Below are positions 10,892 through 19,235 of a stretch of DNA of 64,000 bases, one piece after another. The notes beneath the pieces were generated by a model that ran no database searches, was not told the origin of the DNA, and was given only the letters and a program-made list of their open reading frames with translations. The position numbers and the translations under genes are program-made. The DNA lies in NCBI RefSeq assembly GCF_000383915.1, contig NZ_KB912942.1, positions 5,482,367 to 5,546,366 on the forward strand, written 5' to 3'. The number at the start of each line of letters is the position of its first letter. The stretch's first letter is position 1. This DNA is from Amycolatopsis benzoatilytica AK 16/65. GTDB taxonomy: Bacteria > Actinomycetota > Actinomycetes > Mycobacteriales > Pseudonocardiaceae.

Positions 10892-10982
10892 GGCCGCGAT
10901 GGTAACTCCCCGGCTGTCCGCGCGAACGGTGAAAGCCCGACCACGCGCCCCCGGCTAAGCGGGGTCTCACTTGGTGCGGCTC

Positions 10983-11037
10983 GTCCGTGAAAGGCCCCTT
11001 CAGGGAATCCAAGTCCCTCAAGGGGCCCTTCACGGAC
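10983..11037. repeat. Imperfect palindrome of the GTGAAGGG family
   Basis: Arms match at both ends (GTCCGTGAA with TTCACGGAC) but have mismatches near the centre, reading CAGGGAATCC against AAGTCCCTCAA. It lies downstream of the hydrolase gene on the minus strand, within the 269-bp gap 10892-11160, which has no other recognisable element. Confidence 0.75.
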
Positions 11038-11160
11038 ATCCGAAGGCTGATCCCCGACACCCCGCCATGAGACACGCTAGTCCCGCCAAGCCCGCCTCCG
11101 CGCTCCCGGGCGGCACAAAGCCCAGCCGCGAAGCGACAGCGGCCGGGCTCCGCCGGACCG

Positions 11161-11850
11161 TCACCGAGCGGCGCGAAGGATCAGTTCCGTCACCGCTTCC
11201 GGCTGCGAGACCAGGACCGCGTGCGAGGCGCCCGGCACCTCGACGATCTCCGCTTCCGCGCGTTCGGACATGAACCGCTGGGCGGCCGGCGGGATGTTCT
11301 TGTCCGCGGTCGGGATCAGGCTGTAGACCGGGAGTTCCTTCCACGCCGGGGCCGGGGACGCCGCGTCCAGCGCCGCCGCGGCGACCGGGCGCTGGCCGGC
11401 CGCCATCAGCCGGGCCTGGGACTCAGGGACGTCGGCGGCGAACTGCTGGTGGAACAGCTCCTGCCGGACGTAGAGGTCGACGCCGCCGGCCACGGCGACC
11501 TGTTCGAGGGTCTCGCCGAGCGTCCCGCCCGGGTACTTCGCGGCGAGCTCTCCGGCGCTTTCGCCTTCGTCCGGGATGAAGCCGGCGACATAGACCAGCG
11601 CTCGCACCTGCGGACGGCCGACCGCGGCCGCCGAGATCACCGAACCGCCGTAGGAATGACCGACCAGCACTACCGGGCCCTCGACGCTGTCCAGCACCGA
11701 CCGCACGTAGGCCGCGTCCTCGGCGACTCCGCGCAGCGGGTTCGCGACCGCGATCACCCGGTGCCCGTGCGACTGCAGCCGCTCGATTTCCCCGTTCCAG
11801 CTGGACGAATCCGCGAACGCGCCGTGCACCAGAACGACAGTGGCAGTCAT
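11161..11850 (-). CDS. Alpha/beta hydrolase
   Basis: A 229-aa hydrolase of the salicylate-esterase/pyrethroid-hydrolase-like type. Nucleophile Ser is in VGHSYGGSV, an oxyanion HG motif is in VLVHGAFADSSSW, and the catalytic His is near the end (PGASHAVLVSQP). It is cytoplasmic, with no signal peptide. ATG 11850 is preceded by GAGGAG. It lies 86 bp downstream of an AraC gene on the same strand, and palindromes at 11892-11919 suggest independent control. The substrate is unknown. Confidence 0.88.
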   Translation of the reverse strand: MTATVVLVHGAFADSSSWNGEIERLQSHGHRVIAVANPLRGVAEDAAYVRSVLDSVEGPVVLVGHSYGGSVISAAAVGRPQVRALVYVAGFIPDEGESAGELAAKYPGGTLGETLEQVAVAGGVDLYVRQELFHQQFAADVPESQARLMAAGQRPVAAAALDAASPAPAWKELPVYSLIPTADKNIPPAAQRFMSERAEAEIVEVPGASHAVLVSQPEAVTELILRAAR

Positions 11851-11891
11851 TTGAAACTCCTCGTGGTCAAGAACCGAACACGAGCAACCGT

Positions 11892-11919
11892 ACAACTAAG
11901 TTGTGCACTATCAAATAGT
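11892..11919. promoter_or_regulatory. Two adjacent palindromes before the hydrolase
   Basis: ACAACT-A-AGTTGT at 11892-11904 and ACTAT-CAA-ATAGT at 11907-11919 are two perfect dyads in an AT-rich island directly upstream of the hydrolase start. They look like a repressor operator (TetR or HxlR type) overlapping a TACTAT-like -10 on the minus strand. Confidence 0.5.
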
Positions 11920-11936
11920 ATCCAATGTGTCTCCGC

Positions 11937-12710
11937 TCACTCGCCGGCAGAACCGCGGTAGACACGAGGCGGCACGCCGAGCAGGCGGGCGAACATCGTG
12001 GCGAACGCGGCGGGGCTCTCGTACCCGAGCGTCGCGGCGACCTCGGCGACCGGACGGTCCGCGGCGAGCAGCGGGAGCGCGTGCAACACGCACGCCCGCT
12101 CTCGCCAGCGCGCGAAACTCAACCCGGTTTCCGCACTGAACAGCCGATGCAGCGTCCGTTCGCTCACGTGCAATTCGGCAGCCCAGCGCGCTGGCGAAGC
12201 ATGCACGTCCGGAGCGTCCGAAAAGGACTGGCACTGGGCGCGCAGCCCTTCGTGCCGCGGCCAAGGCAGTTCGAGCGGCAGCGGCACGCAACGGGAAATC
12301 TCGTGCAGCAAAAGAGAAACCAGGGTGGCATCGCGGCCTCGCCGCGGATACTCCGGCGCGACATCGACGGCGGCGCGAAGCAGTTCGCGCAGCAGCGGCG
12401 AGACGTCCACCGCCCGGCATCGGCGCGGGAACCAGGGCACCGCCGACGGCTCCAGGTACAGGCTGCGCGTGGTCACGTTCGACATCACGACGCTGTGCTC
12501 GGTCTCCGGCGGGATCAGCACCGCCCGCCGGGTCGGGACCGTCCAAGTGCCGTCCGCGGTTTCGACGCGCATGGAACCCGTCGCGCCATAAAGGAACTGC
12601 GCCCGCCGGTGGCGATGGGCCGGCAGGACGTGCTCCGGCGGGTAGTCCGTGCTGATCGCCAGCACGGCGCGGGGAAGAGCGTCGACTTCGGCCAGCGGAA
12701 CGTTGCGCAT
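11937..12710 (-). CDS. AraC family regulator with N-terminal cupin
   Basis: A 257-aa regulator. The cupin sensor region includes HVLPAHRHRRAQFLYG and RRAVLIPPETEHSV; the C-terminal double HTH includes ELHVSERTLHRLFSAETGLS and VAEVAATLGYESPAAFATMF. Divergent from a TauE-type permease 86 bp away, a pairing I have often seen for this AraC subtype, so regulation of the permease is plausible. The hydrolase downstream on the same strand may be a second target. Confidence 0.9.
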   Translation of the reverse strand: MRNVPLAEVDALPRAVLAISTDYPPEHVLPAHRHRRAQFLYGATGSMRVETADGTWTVPTRRAVLIPPETEHSVVMSNVTTRSLYLEPSAVPWFPRRCRAVDVSPLLRELLRAAVDVAPEYPRRGRDATLVSLLLHEISRCVPLPLELPWPRHEGLRAQCQSFSDAPDVHASPARWAAELHVSERTLHRLFSAETGLSFARWRERACVLHALPLLAADRPVAEVAATLGYESPAAFATMFARLLGVPPRVYRGSAGE

Positions 12711-12796
12711 GCGTCCAGGGTAGGTGTCCGATCCTCGAAAGAACCTGGCAAATCTTCGAATGCACGCCGCACCGGTACCGGCCTACCTTGAGGCCA

Positions 12797-13561
12797 GTGC
12801 TGACCTCGATCCTTGTTCTTCTGCTCTTCGGCTGCCTCAGCGGCGTGACGACCGTGCTGTTCGGCTTCGGCGGCGGATTCGTGACTGTGCCCGTCGTCGC
12901 GGCGGTCACCAGCCGAGGCGACGCGATGCACGTCGCGGTCGCGACTTCCACCGCGGTGATGATCGTGAACGCCGTGAGCGCGACCGTCCTGCAGGCACGC
13001 GCGGGCCGGCTTCGGCGCGACTATCTCTGGCCGCTCGCCGCGTTCGTCGCAGTCGGCGCGCTCGCCGGTTCGGCGGCGGCGAGCTTCGCCGGTGACGGGC
13101 TGCTGCGCGTCCTCTTCGTCGTCTATCTGGCGGTGACCATTGTGGACAGCCTGGCACGCGGCGGTTTCCTCCACCCGCCGGGAGAGCCGCGTCCGTTGAA
13201 CAAACTCACAACGACCGCGGGCGGCGTCGGAATCGGCGCGGTGGCGAGCTTTCTCGGTGTGGGCGGGAGCGTGCTGACGGTGCCGCTGTTGCGCCGCAAG
13301 GGACTGCCGATGGCGGACGCGACCGCGATGGCGAACCCGCTGAGCGTCCCGGTCGCGGTCGTGGCCACCGCCGTCTACGCGACCGCCGGCAGCGGCGCGA
13401 CGGGCTACCTCGACCCGGTCGCCGCCGCGGCGCTGCTGGCCGGGTCGCTGCCGGCCATCGCGCTCGCCCGCAAGGTCGCCGACCGGCTGCCGGACCGGGT
13501 GCACGCGGTCGCGTACGTGGCCTTGCTGGCGGCCGCGTTGATCGCGGTGGCGGTCAGCTGA
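12797..13561 (+). CDS. TauE/SafE family sulfite/organosulfur-type permease
   Basis: A 254-aa membrane protein with about seven to eight hydrophobic segments and the TauE hallmark glycine-rich repeats (LFGFGGGFVTVPVVAAV in the first half, ASFLGVGGSVLTVPLLRRKG in the second). The family moves small anions across the membrane; the substrate here is unknown. GTG 12797 with GAGG just upstream was preferred over TTG 12788. It faces the AraC regulator and ends 13 bp before a convergent ArsC-like gene. Confidence 0.88.
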   Translation: MLTSILVLLLFGCLSGVTTVLFGFGGGFVTVPVVAAVTSRGDAMHVAVATSTAVMIVNAVSATVLQARAGRLRRDYLWPLAAFVAVGALAGSAAASFAGDGLLRVLFVVYLAVTIVDSLARGGFLHPPGEPRPLNKLTTTAGGVGIGAVASFLGVGGSVLTVPLLRRKGLPMADATAMANPLSVPVAVVATAVYATAGSGATGYLDPVAAAALLAGSLPAIALARKVADRLPDRVHAVAYVALLAAALIAVAVS

Positions 13562-13574
13562 GCCGGCTCGCGCC

Positions 13575-13937
13575 TCAGTCCTGCCCGAGGACCGATCGCA
13601 CCGTCTCTTCGTCCCGGGCGACGACTGTGGTGCCGTCGTCCGCGGTGATGATCGGCCGCTGGATCAGCGCCGGATTCCCGGCCAGCGCGGCGATCCATCG
13701 TGGACGGTCGGCCGGTGTGCGCGGCCACGATTTCAACCCGAGTTCACCAGCGATTTTCTCGCCGGTGCGAGTGATGTCCCAGGGTTCGAGCCCGAGCCGG
13801 TCGAGCACCGCGCCGAGCTCGGCCTCGGTGGGAGGTTCCTCCAGATAGCGGCGCACGGTGTACTCCGCGCCTGCCTCGTCGAGCAGCGAGACGGCTGAGC
13901 GGCACTTGGAACAACGCGGGTTCACCCAGATTTCCAC
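13575..13937 (-). CDS. ArsC/Spx-family thioredoxin-fold protein
   Basis: A 120-aa protein of the ArsC-like reductase family. The N-terminal CSKC (NPRCSKCRSAVSLLDE) holds the reactive cysteine, and IQRPIITADDGTTVV matches the family core around the conserved Arg. No arsenic-resistance neighbours are present, so arsenate reduction is unproven; it may be a general redox protein. Confidence 0.85.
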   Translation of the reverse strand: MEIWVNPRCSKCRSAVSLLDEAGAEYTVRRYLEEPPTEAELGAVLDRLGLEPWDITRTGEKIAGELGLKSWPRTPADRPRWIAALAGNPALIQRPIITADDGTTVVARDEETVRSVLGQD

Positions 13938-14066
13938 CAGCGCAGTCTACGTCCCCCGCTTGTCCGGGAAAGGCCCCTATCGTGCGGAGTCGTTGCCGGA
14001 CAAGCCCCTTCGATGCGGTCTGCGTCACCTGCCCGGCAAGCCCCGATCGGGCGTACCGTTTCAGGC

Positions 14067-14600
14067 ATGACCATGCCGCTGACCACCGACCGTCTCGTGA
14101 TCCGGGACTGGTCGGAAGAGGACGCCGAAGCCGCCTACGCGATCTACGGGTCTTCCGACGTCACGCACTGGCTCACCCCGGCGATGGACCGGGTCGCCGA
14201 CGAAGCCGCGATGCGCTCGGTGCTGCAGGCATGGCAGGAAGCCCAGCCGAACCTCATCCCGCCGCGCGGCCGCTGGGCGGTGGAGCGGAAGTCGGACGGG
14301 AAGCTGATCGGCGGCTTGGCGATCCGGCTGCTGCCGCCCTACCAGGAAGATCTGGAGCTGAGCTGGCAGCTGCACCCGGACGAGTGGGGCAACGGGTACG
14401 CGACCGAGGCCGCCCGGGCGCTGGCCGAGTGGGCGTTCCGGCAGGACGACTGCGACGAGCTGTTCGCGGTGGCCCGGCCCAGCAACTCGCGGGCGATCGC
14501 GACCGCGCAGCGGATCGGGATGCAGTGGGTCGGGGAAACGACGAAGTACTACGAGCTGCGGCTGCAGGTCTACCGGATCCGGCAGAGCGACGTGCTTTAA
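14067..14600 (+). CDS. GNAT family N-acetyltransferase (RimJ/RimL type)
   Basis: A 177-aa acetyltransferase (Acetyltransf_3). It begins TTDRLVIRDWSEEDAEAAY, the acetyl-CoA loop is ELSWQLHPDEWGNGYATEAA, and the later NSRAIATAQRIGM is typical of RimJ/RimL relatives. ATG 14067 was chosen over upstream starts. Substrate may be a protein N-terminus or a small amine; unknown. It converges on the azoreductase gene across a palindrome. Confidence 0.88.
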   Translation: MTMPLTTDRLVIRDWSEEDAEAAYAIYGSSDVTHWLTPAMDRVADEAAMRSVLQAWQEAQPNLIPPRGRWAVERKSDGKLIGGLAIRLLPPYQEDLELSWQLHPDEWGNGYATEAARALAEWAFRQDDCDELFAVARPSNSRAIATAQRIGMQWVGETTKYYELRLQVYRIRQSDVL

Positions 14601-14675
14601 GCGGCCATCCCGCGACGCGAGACGACCGGCGTATCCGCGGCACGAACCGAAACCGCGCGGTGTCGCCTTCTTTGC

Positions 14676-14724
14676 CGTGAAGGGAACATTGCGGGACTCA
14701 GAGTCCCGCAATGTTCCCTTCACG
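14676..14724. repeat. Long palindrome with paired changes
   Basis: Perfect 24-bp arms around one A between convergent genes. It is nearly identical to the copy at 3950, but the TTGAGGGA segment is TTGCGGGA and the opposite arm changed to match (TCCCGCAA). Confidence 0.85.
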
Positions 14725-14772
14725 ACACACTCGCCCGTCCCGGGGAAAGCCAGCCGCCCCTCCGCCGCCTGG

Positions 14773-15405
14773 TCAGCGGCCAACCCCCACCGGAGCCCAC
14801 AGCCGGTCGATCGCCGCCTCCGCGGCAGCCAAGCTCTCCGCCGCCCTCCCCCGAAACTCCGCCAGCGCCGGATTGACGTCCGCCAGCGTGAACTCCGCGG
14901 TGATGAACCGCGGCGCCAATCCCGTCAGCGACAAGCCGTGCGGCAGCCATCCCTCCGCGTGGTCCCATCCGTGCCGCGGCGCGCCTTCCTGGTACCCGCC
15001 GCCCCGGCTGGCAAGTACCACCAGCTCTCGTCCGCCCAGCACCTTCGGGTCATCGCCGGCGCCGGCGATGATTCGGTCCACCCACGCCTTCACCGAGCTC
15101 GGCGCGCCGTAGTTGTACAGCGGCAGTCCCAGCAGCACGACGTCCGCCGCCAGCACCTCCTTCACCAGCTCCTCCCCGATCCGCGCCGCGGCCGCCAGTT
15201 CGGGCGTGCGGTTTGCCTCCGGTGTGAGCCGGGCCGTCCAGGCCGTCGCGTCCAGGTGCGGGACCGGGTCGGCACCGAGGTCCCGGTAGCCGACCGTGCC
15301 GCCCGGGTTCGCCGCTCGCCAGGCCGCGGCGGCCCGTGCGGTCAGTGCGCGGCTGACCGAACGGTCGCCGCTGATGCTGGAGTCGAGCTGCAACAAGTGC
15401 GCCAT
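14773..15405 (-). CDS. azoR: FMN-dependent NADH:quinone oxidoreductase / azoreductase
   Basis: A 210-aa flavodoxin-like enzyme. MAHLLQLDSSISGDRSVSR matches the AzoR N-terminus with FMN-phosphate contacts, LGLPLYNYGAPSSVKAWVDR is the flavin segment, and LASRGGGY follows. AzoR enzymes reduce quinones and azo compounds with NADH and protect against electrophiles. ATG 15405 matches the family start; an alternative ATG is at 15417. A perfect dyad upstream and a divergent MarR gene point to control by a quinone-sensing MarR. Confidence 0.92.
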   Translation of the reverse strand: MAHLLQLDSSISGDRSVSRALTARAAAAWRAANPGGTVGYRDLGADPVPHLDATAWTARLTPEANRTPELAAAARIGEELVKEVLAADVVLLGLPLYNYGAPSSVKAWVDRIIAGAGDDPKVLGGRELVVLASRGGGYQEGAPRHGWDHAEGWLPHGLSLTGLAPRFITAEFTLADVNPALAEFRGRAAESLAAAEAAIDRLWAPVGVGR

Positions 15406-15423
15406 GTCGATGACCATCCGTAG

Positions 15424-15446
15424 ATAGTTTGTGTAAGACAAACTAT
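15424..15446. promoter_or_regulatory. MarR operator between azoR and marR
   Basis: ATAGTTTGT-GTAAG-ACAAACTAT is a perfect 9-bp dyad with a 5-bp spacer, sitting in the 81-bp gap between the divergent azoreductase and MarR genes. Size and position fit a dimeric MarR repressor controlling both. Confidence 0.75.
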
Positions 15447-15486
15447 TTATAGCACGACAACCGCGGGCGTCTCGTAGACTGGACCG

Positions 15487-15963
15487 ATGGCTCAGGTGCC
15501 GCTGGTCGCCCAGACCCCGCGCAGGTCCGGTGCGCTGCTCGAGCACTTCGCGCGCCGCATCCGGATGCGGGCGGAAACCGTGCTGGCCCCGTTCGGGTTG
15601 CGACCCCGGCATCTGATCGCGCTCACCGTCCTTCGCACGCGCGGGTCCAGCACCCAGCAGTCGCTCGCGCAGATCCTCGAGATGGACGGCACGAACGTGG
15701 TCGGCCTGCTCAACGACCTCGAGGCAAGCGGGCTCATCGAGCGGCGGCGGTCGCCGGAGGACCGGCGGCGGCATGTCGTCGAACTGACCGAGCGCGGCAC
15801 GCAGGAGCTGGCCCGGGCGGAGGCCGCGCTGGCGGCCGTCGAGGACGAAGTCTTCGCCGCGCTCGACCAGGAGCAGCGCGAGCAGCTCTACAGCCTGCTC
15901 TTCCAGGCTGCTTCCGGGATGGTGGACCCGGGCATCTGCGCGGAGGAGACGCCCGGCTGCTGA
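15487..15963 (+). CDS. MarR family regulator of the azoreductase
   Basis: A 158-aa winged-helix protein (QQSLAQILEMDGTNVVGLLNDLEASGLIE is the recognition region, then RRRSPEDRRRHVVELT the wing). Divergent from azoR with a shared dyad, so most likely its repressor, released by quinone or electrophile. The LigD-like gene follows 16 bp downstream on the same strand and may be read through. Confidence 0.9.
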   Translation: MAQVPLVAQTPRRSGALLEHFARRIRMRAETVLAPFGLRPRHLIALTVLRTRGSSTQQSLAQILEMDGTNVVGLLNDLEASGLIERRRSPEDRRRHVVELTERGTQELARAEAALAAVEDEVFAALDQEQREQLYSLLFQAASGMVDPGICAEETPGC

Positions 15964-15979
15964 GAGGAGAGGCCCCACG

Positions 15980-17563
15980 ATGGACGGCGCCGCCGAGCGG
16001 TTGGCGAAGTACCGGGCGATGCGGAACTTCTCGAAGACCGACGAGCCGTCCGGGACGAACGGTCCGCAGGCCGCGGGCAACCGGTTCGTGGTGCAGCGGC
16101 ACCGGGCGCGCCGCCGGCACTACGACTTCCGGCTTGAGCTCGGCGGCGTGCTGGTCAGCTGGGCGGTGCCGAAGGGGCCGACGCTGGATCCGAAGGCACG
16201 CCGGATGGCCGTGCACGTCGAGGACCATCCGCTGGAGTACGCCGATTTCGAGGGCGTCATCCCGCGCGGCGAGTACGGCGGCGGAGACGTCATCGTCTGG
16301 GATCGCGGCCGGTGGGAAGCCGTCGACACCGACGACCCGGAACAGGCCCTCGCGGACGGGAACCTGCACTTCGACCTGTTCGGCGAGAAGCTCGCCGGCC
16401 GGTTCGTGCTGATCCACCCGAAGCGCGACGGCGACGGAAAACAGTGGTTCCTGCTGCACAAGCAGGACGACCACGCGAGCGCCGGATGGGACGCCGAGGA
16501 CCACCCGAAGTCGGTCAAAAGCGGGCTCACCAACGACGAAATCGCGGCCGCGCCGCCCGCGGTGTGGCGCTCCGACCTGCCGGCGGCCGAGGCGGAAGTA
16601 CCGCTGCATCCGGTGTACCAGCCGGCGTCCGAAGCAGAACTCGCCGCGCTGAAAGAGCTTGGCGGGCAAGGGACCTGGACGGTCGCCGGGCGTCAGCTGA
16701 AGCTCACCAACCTGGACAAGGTGCTGATCCCGGACGATGAAGACCCGGTCACCAAACGGGACCTGGTCGAGTACTACACCCGGATCGCGCCGACCATGCT
16801 CCCCTATCTGGCCGGCCGCGCGCTCAACACCAACCGGTTCCCCGGCGGTACCGGCAAACCCGGGTTCTGGCACAAGGAAGTGCCCGCGCACGCGCCGAAG
16901 TGGCTGCACCGCTGGCACTACGAGGCAGCCGGCCACGGCGACGTGCAGCAGTATCTCGTGCCCTCCGGGGTCGCAGACCTGGCCTGGCTGGCCAACTTCG
17001 CCGCGCTGGAGCTGCACGCCTGGACGTCGCGCACCTCCGACGTCGAACACCCGACCTGGACGCTGTTCGACATCGATCCCGGCGCGGACACGTCGTTCGA
17101 CGACGTGCTCGTTCTCGCCCGCCTGCACCGTGCGGCGCTCGACCACTTCGGCTTGATCGGGCTGCCGAAGGTGACCGGCCAGCGCGGCATCCAGATCTGG
17201 GTGCCGGTGGAACCGGTCTACACCTACGCGGAGACCCGGGCCTGGGCGGAGACGGTGTCCAAGTCGATCGGGCGGATCGTGCCGGAGCTGGTCAGCTGGG
17301 CGTGGCACAAGGACCGCCGCGGAGGCCTCGCCCGGCTCGACTACACGCAGAACGTGCTGAACAAAACGCTGGTCGCGCCCTACAGCGTGCGGCCGAGGCC
17401 GGGCGCTCCGGTCTCCGTCCCGCTGGAATGGGACGAGCTCGACGATCCAGCGCTCGCACCGGACCGGTGGACGATCCGGACGGTGCTCGACCGGGTGGCG
17501 ACGATCGGCGATCCGTTCGCGAAGCTGCTCGACGTGCACCAACGCCTGCCTCGGCTGTCGTGA
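15980..17563 (+). CDS. LigD-like NHEJ protein: phosphoesterase + polymerase, no ligase domain
   Basis: A 527-aa protein with two of the three LigD modules. The N-terminal 3'-phosphoesterase domain (about residues 30-190) has FVVQRHRARRRHYDFRLE and GVIPRGEYGGGDVIVWD. The C-terminal primase-polymerase domain (about 235-525) has FPGGTGKPGFWHKEVP and the metal-binding FDIDPGADTSFDD. In full LigD these end-process breaks during Ku-dependent end joining; the ATP-dependent ligase domain is absent here, so sealing must come from a separate ligase. No ku gene is in this window. Good Shine-Dalgarno GAGAGGAGAGG. Confidence 0.93.
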   Translation: MDGAAERLAKYRAMRNFSKTDEPSGTNGPQAAGNRFVVQRHRARRRHYDFRLELGGVLVSWAVPKGPTLDPKARRMAVHVEDHPLEYADFEGVIPRGEYGGGDVIVWDRGRWEAVDTDDPEQALADGNLHFDLFGEKLAGRFVLIHPKRDGDGKQWFLLHKQDDHASAGWDAEDHPKSVKSGLTNDEIAAAPPAVWRSDLPAAEAEVPLHPVYQPASEAELAALKELGGQGTWTVAGRQLKLTNLDKVLIPDDEDPVTKRDLVEYYTRIAPTMLPYLAGRALNTNRFPGGTGKPGFWHKEVPAHAPKWLHRWHYEAAGHGDVQQYLVPSGVADLAWLANFAALELHAWTSRTSDVEHPTWTLFDIDPGADTSFDDVLVLARLHRAALDHFGLIGLPKVTGQRGIQIWVPVEPVYTYAETRAWAETVSKSIGRIVPELVSWAWHKDRRGGLARLDYTQNVLNKTLVAPYSVRPRPGAPVSVPLEWDELDDPALAPDRWTIRTVLDRVATIGDPFAKLLDVHQRLPRLS

Positions 17564-17659
17564 AGATCCCGGCCGCCGCGCTTCCCAGACCGGAACACGG
17601 ACCTCGGCCCGGCGGAAACCAGCGCGCGGCTGGAGCTGCTCCAGGCATACCGTCTAGCC

Positions 17660-18655
17660 ATGCGCTTCGGAATCTTCGTCCCCCAGGGCTGGCGGTTCGA
17701 CCTCGTGGGCATCGAGCCCGCCGACCACTGGGCGACCATGCTCGACCTCGCCCGCCACGTCGACCAGGGCCCCTGCGAGTCCCTCTGGGTCTACGACCAT
17801 TTCCACACCACTCCGGTCCCGAGCGGCGAAGCCACGCACGAGGCGTGGAGCCTGATCTCGGCTTTCGCCGCGACCACGAGCCGCGTCCGGCTCGGCCAGA
17901 TGTGCACCTGCATCGGCTATCGCAACCCGGCGTACCTGGCCAAGGTCGCCGCCACCGCCGACCTGATCTCCGGCGGGCGGGTCGAGATGGGCATCGGGGC
18001 CGGCTGGTACGAGCACGAATGGCGTGCCTATGGCTACGGGTTCCCGCGCGCCGGCGAGCGGCTGGCCATGCTGGAAGAGGGCGTGCAGATCATGCGCGAC
18101 CTGTGGACCAACGGCGAGGCCACCTTCGCCGGCGAGCACTTCCAGGTCGACGGCGCGCTTTGCCGGCCGCTTCCGTTGCAGGAAGGCGGGATCCCGCTGT
18201 GGATCGCCGGCGGCGGCGAGAAGAAGACGCTGCGCACGGCGGCGAAGTACGCGTCGTACACGAACTTCGACGGCAGCCCGGACGGGTTCGCGCGCAAGTC
18301 GCAGGTGCTGGAAGCGCACTGCAAGGACGTGGGCACCGACTTCGGCCGGATCACCCGCTCCGCGAACTACAACGTGGTGATCGGCGAGACCGAGAAGGAC
18401 GTGCAGGACAAGCTCGCCTGGATCCGCGCGCACCACGAGCCGCACCTGCCGGCCGAGAAGCTGGAGACCACTTCCCGTCAGTACGCGAACGGCCCGCTGG
18501 TCGGCACGCCGGAACAGATCGTCGAACGTCTGAAGGGCATGGAAAAGCTCGGCATGACGTACGCGATCACGTACTTCGTCGACGCGGCCTATGACCGTTC
18601 CAGCATCGAGCTCTACACCAACAAGGTGATCCCGGAGCTGCTCAGCGCTTCGTGA
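17660..18655 (+). CDS. LLM-class F420-dependent oxidoreductase
   Basis: A 331-aa luciferase-like monooxygenase fold protein of the F420-dependent group. Visible features are MRFGIFVPQGWRFDL, the segment SLWVYDHFHTTP, GQMCTCIGYRNPAYLAKVAA, and SGGRVEMGIGAGWYEHEWRA. The family transfers hydride between F420 and diverse substrates; the substrate is unknown. Its end overlaps the convergent XRE gene by 14 bp. Confidence 0.9.
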   Translation: MRFGIFVPQGWRFDLVGIEPADHWATMLDLARHVDQGPCESLWVYDHFHTTPVPSGEATHEAWSLISAFAATTSRVRLGQMCTCIGYRNPAYLAKVAATADLISGGRVEMGIGAGWYEHEWRAYGYGFPRAGERLAMLEEGVQIMRDLWTNGEATFAGEHFQVDGALCRPLPLQEGGIPLWIAGGGEKKTLRTAAKYASYTNFDGSPDGFARKSQVLEAHCKDVGTDFGRITRSANYNVVIGETEKDVQDKLAWIRAHHEPHLPAEKLETTSRQYANGPLVGTPEQIVERLKGMEKLGMTYAITYFVDAAYDRSSIELYTNKVIPELLSAS

Positions 18656-19193
18656 GCACCACCAGGTAGCGGCACGGCTGCCGCCCGGTGTTCTCGTACG
18701 CGCAGTCCACCGGGCGGCCCAGCTGAAGGCAATCGCCTTGGGCCAGGTCGTGCACGGTCTCGCCCTCGTGAAACCGCAGCTCGCCGGACAGCACCCAGAT
18801 CTGGTGGTCCGCGACGACGTAGGAGCTGGCCGGGAAGTTCGCCTTCGCGCCGGCCGGCAATTCGACTTCGACCAGTTCGGTGCCGCCCGGCGGAGAAACC
18901 GCGCGGCGCAGGTAGCCGGTGACCGGGTCCTGCCAAGTCGGCTGGTCGGCGCGGCGGGACAGGCCCGGGTCCTCGCCCTCCGCGCGGGCGACGAGCTCGG
19001 ACAGGGTGAGGCCGAGCGCGCTGGCGAGCCTGCTCAGCAGCACCGCGGTCGGCTGCGCCTCGCCGCGTTCGATTTTCCCGATCATGGCACGGGAGACGCC
19101 GGAGCGTTCGGCGAGCGTGCCGGCCGAAAGCTCCCGGTCTTGCCGGGCCGCGCGCACCGCCGCGGCGAGCGAGGCGGACAAGGGATCAGTCAC
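18642..19193 (-). CDS. XRE family regulator with C-terminal cupin
   Basis: A 183-aa regulator with an N-terminal HTH (LSAGTLAERSGVSRAMIGKI) and a C-terminal cupin (VVADHQIWVLSGELRFHEGE, then HDLAQGDCLQL). GTG start at 19193. It is divergent from a phosphinothricin-type acetyltransferase; this XRE-cupin/GNAT pair is a common arrangement, so it likely represses the acetyltransferase via the direct repeats at 19198-19230. Confidence 0.92.
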   Translation of the reverse strand: MTDPLSASLAAAVRAARQDRELSAGTLAERSGVSRAMIGKIERGEAQPTAVLLSRLASALGLTLSELVARAEGEDPGLSRRADQPTWQDPVTGYLRRAVSPPGGTELVEVELPAGAKANFPASSYVVADHQIWVLSGELRFHEGETVHDLAQGDCLQLGRPVDCAYENTGRQPCRYLVVLTKR

Positions 19194-19197
19194 AACT

Positions 19198-19230
19198 GTC
19201 GACTATAGCAGCGGATAATGTCTACTATCG
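19198..19230. promoter_or_regulatory. XRE operator direct repeats and GNAT promoter
   Basis: GTCGACTATAG (19198-19208) and GTCTACTATCG (19220-19230) are direct repeats 22 bp apart, two helical turns. Between them lies GATAAT at 19214-19219, a good -10 box for the plus-strand acetyltransferase. The layout fits a repressor covering the promoter. Confidence 0.6.
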
Positions 19231-19235
19231 TAACC

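Noticed and set aside
13951..14045. Inverted repeat GCTTGTCCGG / CCGGACAAGC as terminator of the ArsC-like gene
   Set aside because: It lies upstream of the minus-strand ArsC-like gene, the arms are about 30 bp apart and further matches are poor; no clear role.
14773..16080. 435-aa extended reading of the azoreductase
   Set aside because: The extension runs through the operator and antisense to MarR; the family start at 15405 fits.
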